Of a stretch of 64,000 bases of DNA, positions 10,290 through 22,243 are shown in pieces (position 1 is the first letter of the stretch; every line of letters starts with the position of its first letter). The notes beneath the pieces are model-generated. The model saw only the letters and a program-made list of their open reading frames with translations, did no database searches and had not been told where the DNA came from. Source of the stretch: Dastarcus helophoroides (lineage: Eukaryota; Arthropoda; Insecta; Coleoptera; Bothrideridae); assembly GCA_028583605.1 (NCBI GenBank), contig CM053337.1, positions 24,476,162-24,540,161 on the forward strand, read 5' to 3'. A program made the translations under genes and the position numbers.

Positions 10290-13200
10290 TTATAATATAT
10301 ATGTGCATTATTGAGATTTAAATAAAATTTTTTAACTTCACTGTATAAGAATTTTTTATAAATGTCAATGTTTCATGAAAATTTTGATGTTTTTCTCAAA
10401 AATTCAAATTCAAAACAATTTTTCTTGAAATTTGAATCTTCATTTTAAATCCAGAGTTTAATCTTGAATTCTGTAAATTGGAAAATTGATTTTGTAAATT
10501 CTAAAAGTAGCATTAAGACTTGGAGTAAAAAAGTCGAAATTTCTAAAGAAATAAAGAGATTGAAAAGAAATTACGATTTTTATATCCAACTTTGAGAAAG
10601 CGTTTCCCTTATAAGATTCCTACTTAGATTCCAAAATTTAACTTTAAACATAAAAATTCGAAAAGCATTATTTAAAAACTCATAAATTCATACAGTTCGA
10701 TATTAGGTTCGAATGTTTAGCTTTAATTAAATAGTTTAATTTTAAAGGTAAAGTTTTGGTTTTAAATTAGAAATGTTGAGAAAATTTTCTTTAGTCCCAT
10801 AATATTTCTTCGACTTTTTTTGGAAATTTCGAATGTAATTTTAAATTTTCGATTTTAAAATCACAATTTTATAAAAATTATTTAACATTTTATGTTTAAA
10901 TTTAATATCCTCAAAAAAATCGATATTTCTAAAAAAACGGAAAAGCTAAACTTTGACTTTTTTTTTATTTTTTTTTCTTGGGACAAACTGGTCGTTGGCT
11001 ATATCTTCAGAGAGATCTCTCTAAAGATAGCTTAGCTATCGAAAAGCGTTAGAGCAACCATTGTTGTGTTTTTTAATCTTTCTTGGTTCCAGGGAACAAG
11101 ATTTATATTTAATTTTTTATTCTATTAATTTTTGATTTCAGAATGTGAAGGTTTTGATAAAATATTAGTTCAGTTTCAAACTTGTCTCAACTTTTTTGTC
11201 AAAATTTTGGCTTTTAAATCAAAATATTGTAACATTTCCAAATAAAATTAAAAGTTTGATTTTTTTCTAGAAGTTTTGACATTATAATCTCAGAAATTAA
11301 AAGAAAACATTTCTAATTAATTGTAGACCTTAAAGTCAAATTTTTCAACAACTAATAATTACTATTTTAAATTTGGTATTACTTATAAAAATTGGAAAAG
11401 TTTGTAAAATATTGTTGCATATTTTCAAAAATTTTCCCTTTTTATCGAAGCTACGATTGAGATCTTTCAGTTAAGATTTTAAACACAAATGTTGATCCCT
11501 TTTTTAGGGTAAAAGTTAAAAAAGTTGAAATTTTTGAAAAATGGGTTTTTTAAAAGAGATCAGTTATGCAATTTTTCAAAAAAAAGAAAAATTCAAACAA
11601 CCAAAATATTGAAAACTCAAAACTTTCTGAAAAAGTACAAAATTTTTTAATGAAAATGACATTTACCCGCAAGTCAAAGTTTAAAAAATGATAAATTTTA
11701 AAAACTTTCAAAATTTTGAAGAACTAAACTTCAAAAAAGTCAAAATTTAGAAAAATGCAAGGTATTGTGATAAAAATGGGAAAGGGTTCAAAAGAATTTT
11801 CAAAAGTCAAAATTTGAAGAGTCGAAATGTTCAACAAGTCAGAATTTTGAAAAAAGTCGAGATTTTCAAAAAAACGAATATTTCACAAAAATTGATGGTT
11901 TTAAGAGTCGAAATTTTTAAAAAAAGGGTCAAGATCTCCGAAATCGAAAATTTCAAAAAAAGTTAAATTTTTCGACAAAATGTTCAGAAAATATCGATAC
12001 ATAAAGAAAAGTGAAAATCTTTAAAAAATAAACTAAAATATTTGAAATAAGTTTCACTGAAAATTTCAAATAACGCAAAATAATAAAATAAATTAAAATT
12101 TTCAAAAAAAATTCCTAATTTAAAAAAAATAGAAATTTTCGAAAAAGTACAGAACTTCGTTAAAAAACTTTTAAAAAATGTCAATTTTCCAAAAGTAAAA
12201 ATTTTGAAAATAAAAGTTACACAGACATTTTCAAATGATGACACATTTTTAAAAATCAAATGATTTAGAAAAATGTTTTTTTTTTTAAAAAGAGGTCTAT
12301 CTTTTGAGAAAAAATAATTTTTGAAGAAATAGGTCCAAATTTTCAAAACGTTAAAACTTTTGAAAAAAAATAGAAATTTTGGCACTAGAAATTTAAAAAA
12401 AAATCGAAACTTTCAAAATCAAAATGTTTTATTTAATCCAAATTTTCAGAAAAGCGGAATTTTATAAAAAGAGACAAAGTTATGAAAAAAAAGAAAAATT
12501 TTAGGAATCGAAACTTTTAAAAAGTCGAAAAATCAAAATTTTCAATTTTGTGGCACAATTTACCAAAAAGTCAAAATTTCGATAAATCCAAAATTTAGAA
12601 ATAGTGAAAGCTTTCTTTAGGTTAAAATTTTGAAAACAGTCTGAAAAAAGGTAGAAATTTTAAGATGTCGAAATTTTTAGTCAAATTTTCAAAAAATTTA
12701 AACAAGAGTGAAAACTTTCTTAAAAGTTAAATCCTTTTTTAAAACAATTTGAAACCTAAAAAAATAAAAATACTATAAGATCGGATCGAAATTTTCAAAA
12801 AAAATATTCCAAATTATCTGAAAGTAGGTGGAATTTGTAAAAGTCAAAATTTTTAAAAAAGGTTAATTTTTCTTGAAAAAGCCAATACAAAATTATACTA
12901 GCTTAAAAATATTGATAAAAAATTGTTTTAAGGTAAAAATGTTGACTTATCTAGCAATTTGACTCAATGACAGATTTTTGACCCTAATTTTCAAATGGCC
13001 GTTTTTTTCGCAAGGTATTTTGTTCTTAATTCGAAGACATATTTTGTTTTTAACAATTTTGGCTTCAAACTCAAAAAATCTAATAATTTCTTAAGGGTAG
13101 ATTCCTTTAAAATTTGAATTTTTTTCAAAATTCATGGTTTCAGTTTTCACTTGTTTTCTTAAAAAATTGGTGAAAGACTCCAAATTTGGGATTCTGTTCA

Positions 13201-13680
13201 TTGTTTGTTGAAATTTAAACCCGAAATTCTGAAATTTTTATCGAAATTTCAAGAAAGTTTTAACTATTATGGCTTTTGTAGAATCTTCTTTTTTCTCAAA
13301 ATGTATTTCAAATTTTACTTTTTTCCTAAAATTATTACTCTAAACTTGAAATTTTGAGGTAGTGATTTTAATTTTATTATAAAATTTCTGTCTATTTTGA
13401 AATGTTTACTTTATTTTACGAAACTGAGATTTGATTTTAATTCTTCAATTTTTTTTCCAAATTCTCGACATTTTTGTCTTAATTCCTGTTTTACTTTTTA
13501 TAACAAATTTTTATTATAAACTTAAAAAATTAGGAAAATTTTTATATGAAAAAATTACCTTTACTTGACAAAATTTTGATTTGAAATTTTACTTTTTTTA
13601 TTCGTTTGCTTAAAAGCTCAAAATGTTGAATATATTTTTTTTACCTTTTAAAATTATTTAAAATCGTCTCTCGAATTCAG
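10290..13680. repeat. AT-rich word-soup block with strand flip
   Basis: Continuation of the duplicated AT-rich block, then sequence unique to this side from 11924. From about 11500 to 12920 the + strand is A-rich (GAAAAAGTCAAAATTT words). From about 12950 to 13680 it is T-rich (complementary words), so the skew flips in the middle. No gene is visible; the 133-codon frame at 11984-12385 (- strand) is Phe/Lys/Ile-rich low-complexity translation. Confidence 0.7.
10979..11114. mobile_element. Palindromic foldback element (P1), copy C duplicate
   Basis: Copy of 3938-4073 carried by the tandem duplication; not an independent insertion. Confidence 0.8.
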
Positions 13681-14481
13681 CACAAATAAAAAATAATTAA
13701 AGCCAGCCAAATTCTAATGGACATGTAGGCGATTGAAAATTTAAGAACACCCCTGTGTATCAAAGTAGCCAAGAATCGTTAATTAGAAGAACTTTTCATT
13801 TTAAAATAATGTCATGACTTTTTTAAAGTATATGTTCTTTTGAATCACTGCGTGTAAACTGGAACTCTGATTTGAATACTGCTTTATTAATCGAATTTCT
13901 ACGATAAAATTTTTTTATTAACTTTTACTTGAGCGTTCATTCACCCTGTTAAATCATTGAACTTTGTGTATGTCTGAAACAAAGGTCAAACAAAAAAAAA
14001 AGCTTTTCAGCTCAACCGGATATTCGGAAATCTGTCGAACTCATTTAATTGCCGCTTGATTAATTTAATTTTCATTTAACATTCTCGCCAACTTTTAATC
14101 ATTTTGCAAGAAAGCACCGATATTTTAAAAGTCAGTTTGCTGAAGTTTAGGTTATGAGTTCTGTAAAGTATGTTGATAAATTCGGATGGGACATGGAACC
14201 TTATTTTTCGACCAGAACTAATTTTTTAGCAGTTCCAACCCCATTGATATTTCCTTTGGTACTTTCCTAGTCCAAGGGAAATACTAGAAAACTGCTTTAC
14301 GCAATTTTCAACAGAATTATACAAACATTGGCTGCTGCTCTCATTTCTTCCATTAGAGAATTACGAATGTTAATGGAATTTGGATATTTCTCTAAAGTGT
14401 ATGCAAATTAGTCTTTTAATTGAAGATGTGCAACACGGTGAAATAGGTTACCATTGGGGCTACGAAATTCAGCCTGTAACA
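13681..14481. other. Upstream flank of the PH-domain gene
   Basis: About 800 bp of sequence with more balanced composition than the blocks on either side, leading to a TATA box at 14482. I see no open frame of note and no repeat shared elsewhere in the window. It is the natural place for proximal regulatory sequence of the gene that starts downstream, but no individual site can be supported. Confidence 0.4.
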
Positions 14482-14510
14482 TATAAAAGATCATGAATCC
14501 CGTTTCACTT
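14482..14510 (+). promoter_or_regulatory. TATA box and initiator of the PH-domain gene
   Basis: TATAAAAG lies at 14482-14489 and a TCACTT initiator match at 14505-14510, whose A at 14507 is 25 bp from the first T of the box, slightly closer than usual. No ATG occurs between the initiator and 14641, so a transcript starting here would use the 14641 ATG first and have a leader of about 134 nt. This is a prediction from spacing and motifs; no transcript evidence was available. Confidence 0.5.
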
Positions 14511-14640
14511 CGTTGGCCGGCGCTGGTAGAGAATTTACGTTGCTTTCTAGTGACACATAATTATTTTTCGCTAGCTACAACATCCTAGTGTAAACAGTAG
14601 TGCAGTTTACAAAAGCAAAAACAAAAGGCGGATTGGTTTG

Positions 14641-14689
14641 ATGGCTTCGACAACAAGCAATAGTGCAGAATACGAAAATTCCACCCGAG
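14641..14689 (+). CDS. PH-domain protein gene, first coding exon
   Basis: ATG at 14641 opens 16 codons (MASTTSNSAEYENSTR) plus one base, ending at a GAG/GTAATT donor (14690). The split glycine codon is completed by the next exon at 15038, so the frame continues into the PH domain without a break. The N-terminal peptide is Ser/Thr/Asn-rich and looks unstructured, as is common ahead of a PH domain. Support for this start: it is the first ATG after the predicted initiator, the base after ATG is G, and the phase fits exactly. An alternative upstream first exon for other isoforms cannot be excluded, and the peptide itself is too short to recognise by homology. Confidence 0.6.
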
Positions 14690-15037
14690 GTAATTTTCGT
14701 CCTCTATTTTGTTCTGTTTATTGTTAGATAATAGGGTTGACGAATTTATGAACAAGTTAATAAAATAACTCAATATGAAGCATTCAAATTGTCAAATAAT
14801 GTCTTTCTAGGCTTCCCAAACGATTGAAAATTTAACTGTGTTAATATCTTCAATACCTAATGTGAAATCGCAACTGCTGCGATAGAATTTAATCAATTTT
14901 CCCACCGCTTCACACCCCAGCGCCCTAAATAAGTGAATGAATTGCAAATATAATTTTATTCGCTCTCCCAGCAGGACCGATTGAAATTCAAATTCGACCT
15001 AACCGACCATCAATAACTTCCTCAATTTACTTTTCAG
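14690..15037 (+). other. Intron 1 of the PH-domain gene (348 bp)
   Basis: GTAATT donor at 14690 and polypyrimidine TTACTTTTCAG acceptor ending at 15037; phase 1. It contains no repeat recognised elsewhere in the window. Confidence 0.6.
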
Positions 15038-15311
15038 GAGGCTTCTTTTGCAAAGGTTGGAACGAGGAATGGTTCGTTTTATACGAAGATTCGTCGATGG
15101 CCTGGTTCGCGGACAAGGGGCTGAGTAGACCCCGGGGACGGATAAGAATCAGCGACGCTCCCGACCTTTTGGCCGTCGGCGAATGGACGCGTCAAGTGCC
15201 GAAAAGGCCGCGCTTCCCTCGCACCTGCCACGTGGGACAACTGATGGCCATCGGCACGAGGTGCCCTCAGGACGTCCACTGGCTTATGGCTCAATCACCC
15301 GCCGAGGTCAA
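15038..15311 (+). CDS. PH-domain protein gene, main PH exon
   Basis: An exon bounded by TTTTCAG/G and AA/GTAAGT (a perfect donor), open throughout (about 91 codons) and strikingly GC-rich against AT-rich surroundings. It begins GGFFCKGWNEEWFVLYED, the pattern of PH strands beta1-beta2 (basic residue, Trp, then W-F-V-L), followed by SSMAWFADKG (beta3) and a later stretch with HVGQLMAIGT and DVHWLMAQSP, typical of the last PH strands. It ends in an AEV-N codon split across the next intron (AA + T). PH domains bind phosphoinositides or proteins and recruit cytosolic proteins to membranes. I do not recognise the specific gene. It is the only clearly conserved host coding sequence in the window; the antisense frame over it is a shadow. 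Confidence 0.85.
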
Positions 15312-15892
15312 GTAAGTTGAACACTTTCACTAAATTAAGCATTGCTGGCAGCACTTCTCAAAATTGTAAAATGAAAAACTAAGAAGCATGAAAGTTTTGA
15401 AAGTATATTCGGATATTTTAATAATAAAATGAAAATTCTATATTTACTACATAAACATCTTAAATTAATTTTTGCACAATTTCGATAATTGAAATTTTCT
15501 AACTTTTTCAGAATTTTATCTATTATTTTTAAACTTCTACCTTTTCCAAGATATCTACTTTTTTCGACAATGGCACCTTTGTTTTAACTTTTAACTCTTT
15601 CTCGAAGTTCTGCCTTGTTTTCGAAAAATTTTTTTTAATTTTTACTTTTTCTCGAACTTTCGACCTTCATGTGGCAAATTGGATTTTTATTTGAAAAATT
15701 GAAAAATTTGACCTTTTTTCGAAAATTCCCACTTAAAAAAATTGATATTTTGCGAAATTTTTGACCATTGTTCGAGGTTTCGAATTTTTTTGAAAATTTT
15801 GACTTTGTTTTCAAAAACTTCGACTTGTTCTTGATAATTTGACTTTTATGTAGTAAACTAGACTTTTATTCAGTGCTTCGACCCGTTATTAT

Positions 15893-16010
15893 TTTCGTTA
15901 CGGTTTTAGGTTTTCCTTCCGGAAAAAAATTATATAGGTTCATTTCCGGTTTTCGTTCCTACAAAAATAACGGGTTTTTCCGGTTTTCGGTTTTTGGTTC
16001 AGCTCCAGTG
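15893..16010. repeat. CGGTTTTCGGTTCAG-type repeat, copy 1
   Basis: Contains GGTTTTCGTTCC, AAAATAACGGGTTTTTCC and CGGTTTTCGGTTTTTGGTT, matched by a second copy at 19155-19240. It is distinct from the surrounding AT-rich words by its CGG/TTCCGG content. Confidence 0.6.
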
Positions 16011-19000
16011 ACCCATTTTTAATTTTTTATTTAAAAGAAATAAAACATTTCGGGTAATCTCGAAACAAAAGTACAAATTTCAAAAAAGGCTGTGAAATTT
16101 AGGAAAAAAATTAAAATTTAAATTTAAAATTTCGATTTAGGTTAAAATTTCGAGTACAAAGTCAATTTTTTTAAAGAATGTAGAAACTGTAAACTTGTAC
16201 TCTGAGTTTTAGAACAAATAGAATTTAAAATCAAAAATTTTAGATTTCAAAATTTTAAGTTATGCTATTTAGAAATAATATTAACACGTTTTAAGTTTAA
16301 ACATAAAATGTTTATAAAAGTAATATATAAAGCGAAGTCACTATTTCTAAAAAAATGTCTATATCTGAATTTGAAGTTAAATGTTCAGGGAAAGAAAATT
16401 ACAATTTTAAATTTTATAAATAATTCAAAATTAAAAATAAAAGTATTAAGTTGCAAAATTCCGACTAATACTAAGGATTTTAAGTTTCGAGAAGATACTC
16501 GAACAATTGAATTGAAAGTCAAATTGTTATGATTAAAATGAATGAATTTTTTTTCACATAAATTTAGTTTTTTTTTTTCAAGTTTTGACTACTTCCTTAA
16601 GAGTGGGGTTAAAACTTCACAATTTTTTTAATGTCGTGTTTCAATTCAATATTTCGAGCAAATCATTCAAATTTAGGGAACACAATTTTACCGTTCTAGG
16701 AACTAAAATTTTAATTTAATCAATGATCAAAGTTCGAAAAAACAAATCTTTTATAAATAAAAATTACTCAAGATTTCAACTATTTCTAGTAATTATGAGA
16801 CTTTTAAACATTCGAATTTAGAGATTACTGCGTAAATATCAAAAATAGTCATAATTTAAAAAAAGACTATATTTCATGTTTAAGTCGAAATTTTAGAAAA
16901 AAAATTGCAATTTAAATATAAAATTTTAAGAAAAATGTAAAAATTTCGAAAAAAAAGTTAAATCTCTTTACCATCTGTTATCAAAATTTGGAATTCTTTT
17001 TAGACATTTTCACGTTTTTAGAAAATTTGGAGCAATTATTTCGAAGTTATTTTCAAAATTTTATTATGTTCTGAAGAATCCAAGTTCAAATTTGAAATTT
17101 AAACTTTTTTAAAATAAAAATAGCCTAAATTTAAGGAGAAAACTCTTATCGTTTTTCGAAATGGTCAAATTTTGATGAAAACTGAAAAATGTTTGTCAAA
17201 GATTAAAATTTAATAACAAATGAGATTTCTATTTTTCTCGAAACTTTGAATTTTTAAGCAAATGTTGAGGATTCCAAATTTTATGAAAATTTCGAGCTAA
17301 CATTTTTAAATTCGGAAATTGATAAAAATGTTTCATAAACTTTTAAGCTTTTTTTTACCAAAAGTTTTAAAGTTAAATCTCGTAAGTAATGAAGGTCGAA
17401 ATTTACCGATGAAAGTTAACATTTTTTGATAAAGGTGAAATTTTGTTTTCTTTCTTTCTTACCGAAGTTTTAACCTAAGAACTCACAATTTCAAGAAAAC
17501 TCGACAGTTTGAAATTAAAGTCGAAATAAAGTCGATATTTTGATTCTAAAGTTACAACTTTAGAAAAAAAGCAAAAATTTACATTTTAAATTAAACATTT
17601 TGACAGAGAACTCGAGCTTTAATAAAAACCAAAGATTTTAAGAAGACTTTGTTATTTTCGATTTTTAAAATTTAAAGCTACTAAAAGCGTGGGTAAACTT
17701 TCAAATCATAAAAAAAATCATTCTGAAAAATTCAGGTTTCTTAGAAAGTTTCTAATAAAATGAAACCATTATTTATTAAAAAATTCAAAATTTTAATTTT
17801 ATTCCCAAAATTTTCAAAAACTTATCGAAATTTCATGTCTAAACTTGACATTTACAAACTCGAAAATTAATAGTAAAACAAAATTATAAATTTCCAGTTT
17901 CTCATAATTAATCGTTAACTTGAAATTTGTTTTTATCAATTTCAAGCTTCTCTGGACATTTAAAGTTTTTTCTCAAAATGTAGTGGTTAGGTTTAACATT
18001 TTAAGAATAAACTTGAAATTTCGAGAAAAAAAGTCAACATTTCAAAAAAGGGCGATTTATTAAAGAAAATCCTTTCACAAAAATTTCAATTTGACATTTT
18101 AGCCAAATCATCGAATTTTTTACTTTATCCTCAAAATTCGAGAATAAGGCAGATATTTTAAGATTTTCTTAGGAGAGTTTCTTCTAAAAATTCTCCGAGT
18201 TCAAACTTGAACCTTGATATTTTTCTCTAAAATTTTGCCACAAAACTCGAAATCTAGACTTTCTTTTGAAAATTTTGTCGTTTGATCTCAAAATCACCTT
18301 AAGGTTTGAACCTTCTTCTTGAAATTTCAAATTTAAACTTAAAATTTGGACGTTTTTTTCGAAATTTCGTGCTAGAACTGAATTCTTGTGAATGGCTTTT
18401 GGTTTTTTTCAAAATTTGGGTGTTTTCTCAAAATTATGTTTTCGTTTTATAATTGAAAATTCGAGAATTTTTTTGTTTTAAGAGTTTTTTATCTTTTCAA
18501 AATTTTGCATAACATTTTTCATTTAAGGTTAAAAATTATACTTTTTAAAATTCCACTTATACATTTCCAGTTTTTCTGTTTAAACTTTTTTATCAAAATT
18601 TCGTGTTTAATTTAAACTCTGACAATTGGAATTATTTAAATAAATTTATTTCTAATAATTTTTAAAAATTTTTAGCCTTTGTCTTAAATTTTTCAAGTTA
18701 AAGATATTTTTTTTCCGTTTTAAAATTTAAATTTTGACTTTTTTTAGAAAATTTGATTTTAGTTTGAAAACATGAATTTGCTAAATAAAATGGGATGCCT
18801 TTTCTCTTCATAGGTACCTCAAGGTTCATCAAAAATTACTGCAAGCCATATGTGGGTCGTCAGCTACGGATCAGGCATCATTTGTTTAGAACTATTGAAG
18901 CAATAGGAAAAAAATGAAATTGTAAACCCAGAATTTTGAGAAAAAAAGCTGAAATTGAAGAAAATATTTGAAATTTATATTACAAAAATTCTACATAATT

Positions 19001-19154
19001 TTCATTCAAATACTAGTAGTAAATGTCAAAATATTTAAAAATAAATGTCAATATTCTTAGAAAAATTCCAAATTTTAAATTTAAAGCTATATAGGACAAA
19101 ATAAAAATAAGTGTTCAATTAAAATTTTAACAAAGAAACCGAAATTTTCTTTTC

Positions 19155-19240
19155 GGTTCAGTTCCCGTTTTCGTTTCGACAGAAATAACGGTTTTCTTCG
19201 GTTTCCGGTTTTCGGTTCAGTTCCGGTTCAAAGCTCTGTT
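19155..19240. repeat. CGGTTTTCGGTTCAG-type repeat, copy 2
   Basis: Second copy of the CGG-containing segment at 15893-16010, with AAATAACGGTTTTCTTCGG and two CGGTTCAGTTCC motifs. Confidence 0.6.
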
Positions 19241-19942
19241 TTTATTTATATTTTTTATTTATTTTTCACAATTTTATGTTTTTTTAAACTTCTACCTTTT
19301 TCAAGATATTCACTTTTTTCGAAAATTTGCATCTTTGTTTAAACTTTTAACTAATCTCGTTTTTGAAAATTTTGATTTTTTTTAAGTTTTTACATTTTCT
19401 TAAACTGTTGACTTTTATTAGAAAATTTTAATTTTCAGTTATATTTGTAATAATTCGTACTTTTTTATATTCTCCATTTTTTCTTAAAACTTGGAATCCA
19501 AAATTTTTATTTTTATTATTTTTTTTCTAGATTAATTTTAAACTTGTCAAATTGCTGCCTATTTTGACTATTTTTTTTTAAATTAGATGCGGCTTCAGTG
19601 CAGATTCTTTTCTTATAAATTTGATTTTTAATTCTAATGCTTGAGATTTGTTTATAAATTTTGAGTGTTTTGTCGCAATTTCAACTTTTTTTTTAAATTA
19701 CAAAATTATACTAGCTTAAAAAAATCGATCAATTGGCAAATTGAATTTTGCAAAATTTCGACTTTTAAAATTTTCAAATTTTAAAAATGTCACATTTTTT
19801 GGAAAATCTTTAATACTTTTATTACCATATTTCTTTTTCAAAATATCAAATTTTTGCATGGGCGAATTAGGTCATTCGATATGGAAACTAAAAATTTCCC
19901 TGATAATAATGTTGAGGATCATATAAATTTTCGGAATTAGAG

Positions 19943-20250
19943 CCACCAATTTTTGTCGACCAGAAATAAAAGTCGTTAAATTTTATCATCTTTCAATTTA
20001 AATTTTTGTATTTCGATCAATCAATTTTTGTTGACCAAAAAAAAAGATCCTTAAGCTATATTTTCGTATTTTGGCCAAGAAATTTTGGTCGAACAAAGAA
20101 AAGTCCTTAATTTATATTTTCATGTTTCGACCAATCAATTTTTGTTGAGGATCTTCCATTTCTATTTTCCTGTTTCGGCCAGTCGATCTCTGTTGACCAA
20201 AAATAAAAAAAGATCCCTATTTCCCATTTTGTATCCACCAAAAAATATAT
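19943..20250. repeat. Imperfect 56-bp tandem repeat, about 4-5 units
   Basis: Successive units each contain CAATCAATTTTTGTTGACC or a variant, an AAAAAGATCC segment, and TATTTTCGTGTTTCGACC or a variant. Units begin near 19943, 20017, 20075, 20131 and 20179. Divergence between units is considerable, so the array is old. Confidence 0.6.
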
Positions 20251-22239
20251 GATCTCATATCTCGTTTGAGAATATTAGAAATCTTACACTGATTGCATAA
20301 AACAAATTCGAGTCTTAACTAAAATTTAACTTTGAAAGTGGCATTTTAAAGAGAAGTATATTTCAAGTCTAAGATAAAAGTTTTAAAAAAGACGAGTTTC
20401 GACTTTAAAATCTAAATGGAAATTTTGAAAAAAAAGAACACAAAGCGAAATTTTGGATTTAAATTTGAATTTCTACAAACTGCTTCTCGAAATTTTGAGT
20501 TCAAAGGCAAAATTTGCAAATGCTGTTTGGAGAAGAAACTTCAAAATATATGAAAAAAATGTTCTTCAAAATTTTAATTTAACAATTTTAAATTAAAGCC
20601 AAAATTTTAAGTTCAAAATTTAAATGTTCAAAAATTAAACAAAAAAGAATTCGCATCATTTGAAAAAATGGAGATAAATTCGTGTGGAGATATATTTCTT
20701 AACGACGGCAGTGTACAGGTAACTTTTAAAAGAATTGTTGTGTATTGCATACATTTTAAGTAGTTTTTAATATGCATTTTTACCACCTTGGAGGCTGAAT
20801 TTTGAAAATGCTATCCTAGTGCTCTCCTACGTATTACGCCGAATACATGTGTAAAATTTTATGCTTTTAGACACACCGGTTTAAACTATGTGCTGTCGGT
20901 GACAATCAGTGCTTAGAGATTTATTAAGTAGATACAGTGGCGGACTCAAATACATTGCCTATTTTATTTAGGAACTAAATTTTTAGTTTTTGATTTAGCT
21001 TGATCATATTTTTGAGCCAAATTACTCGAATACGTACTTAGTTCTTAGACTTCTTTAACATTTTTATGAGAGAGATTTTTACGAATTAAAAATAACAGAA
21101 ACAATTCTTCTGATTACAGCTTTTTTCCTGATGATTTTAATGAACAATTTTTACCCTCGTTTAAAAGAACATGGAAAGTTATGTAAATGTTTAAAATTTT
21201 ACCAAAAACTAATGTTTAATACAGAAGTAATACGGCTCTACAATTTTCATCCCAAAAGGCGATTTATAGTAATTTTAAAATAGTTAATCTTTGATTTTTG
21301 GTACATAATTTTGGTATGAAAAAAAATTGAATCAAATGAGTAATTAAAACATATCAAATGTTATTAAAATTCAGAACAGGGGTTGCTCGAATTATATTTA
21401 TATTTTTGCAATATTATGCTCCAACAAATTTTAGTGCAGAAAAATTGTTGATAATATAATTATTATATAAAATTTCAATACTTTTGATTTGTAGCAATGT
21501 ATTAACATTGGATGGCAATGTAACTTGTTTAAATGGTCATTAAATGTCTCGTTTATATATCTAAATCCAAATCTAATAAAAAAATTTGAAATTTTCAAAA
21601 TTGTAGTTTCCTTTGAAGTATCTTATATTTAAAATTTAAGCTTTCAACCTTTATTTCGTCAATTTGAAGCATCAAATTTTAGCATGTTCATTTATTATTA
21701 ACAAAAACGTTGTCTTTTTTATTGGTATTCTGAGACAGTTTTTATTAATGTTTTTCGTCGAAATTTGTTTCTTTCTGAAAGTGCCAAATTCAATTTTTCT
21801 AAAATTATTACTTTAAACCCTTAATTTTGACTCAGGAATTTTGATTTTATTTTGAAATTTCGATTCTAATTCCAAAAATTTGATTTGGTTTCGAAATGTT
21901 TAATTGAAACAGTTATACATCTTTTGTTTTTTTTTTCAATAACGACTTTCCTTTCATAATTCCTATATTTACTTTTGTAAGAAATTCCGATTTTAAACTC
22001 AAATGTTCAGGACAATTTGTATTTGAATATAAAACGACTTTTCTTCTTAAAAATTCGAATTCAATTTTCACTTTTTTCCTAGTTGCTCGTTTAAAAACTC
22101 AAAATTTCTTCCTTTGTTTGAACCTTTGGTCTTACATGTATATTTGAAATTTTGGCTTTTTAAAATTTTTCATAAATTCTGAGTTATTTCAAAATTTCGA
22201 CATTTTTTCTAAAATTCAAAGATTGCCCTTTCAATATTG
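20251..22239. other. Intron sequence without recognised features
   Basis: Mostly AT-rich. 20251-20660 and 21560-22239 resemble the word-soup blocks, while 20660-21560 is more ordinary intronic sequence. I see no coding region or repeat boundary. Confidence 0.4.
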
Positions 22240-22243
22240 TTCC

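Larger units (their letters stand above)
7086..11923. repeat. Near-identical tandem duplication, copy 2
   Basis: Second copy of 1-4884, in direct orientation, ending in an A-run at about 11923. If the duplication is a simple head-to-tail tandem, the unit is about 7.04 kb and copy 2 is the whole of 4885-11923. The counterpart of 4885-7085 would then lie left of the window. Two observations support this. A dispersed repeat runs uninterrupted across 7085/7086. Also, sequence just after the first break (4905-5000) is weakly similar to sequence after the second (about 12370-12490), as expected if recombination between diverged repeats created the unit. The tandem model is inference; the duplication itself is plain. 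Confidence 0.9.
15360..19930. repeat. AT-rich word-soup block in the giant intron
   Basis: Shuffled words of the type TTTCGAAATTTCGACTTTT, mostly T-rich on the + strand, with A-rich stretches near 16000-17600. Within it, about 15515-16010 and 19150-19400 are diverged copies of each other: both carry CTTCTACCTTTT, AAGATAT and an unusual CGGTTTTCGGTTCAG segment (15990 and 19208). No gene; the frames at 16308-16532 and 19741-19926 are low-complexity. Confidence 0.65.

Noticed and set aside
11984..12385. 133-codon minus-strand frame
   Set aside because: Phe/Lys/Ile/Ser low-complexity translation of AT-rich word-soup DNA; similar frames appear in every such block.
15079..15294. Antisense frame over the PH exon
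   Set aside because: Shadow of the GC-rich coding exon, which has consensus splice sites and PH-domain sequence on the + strand.
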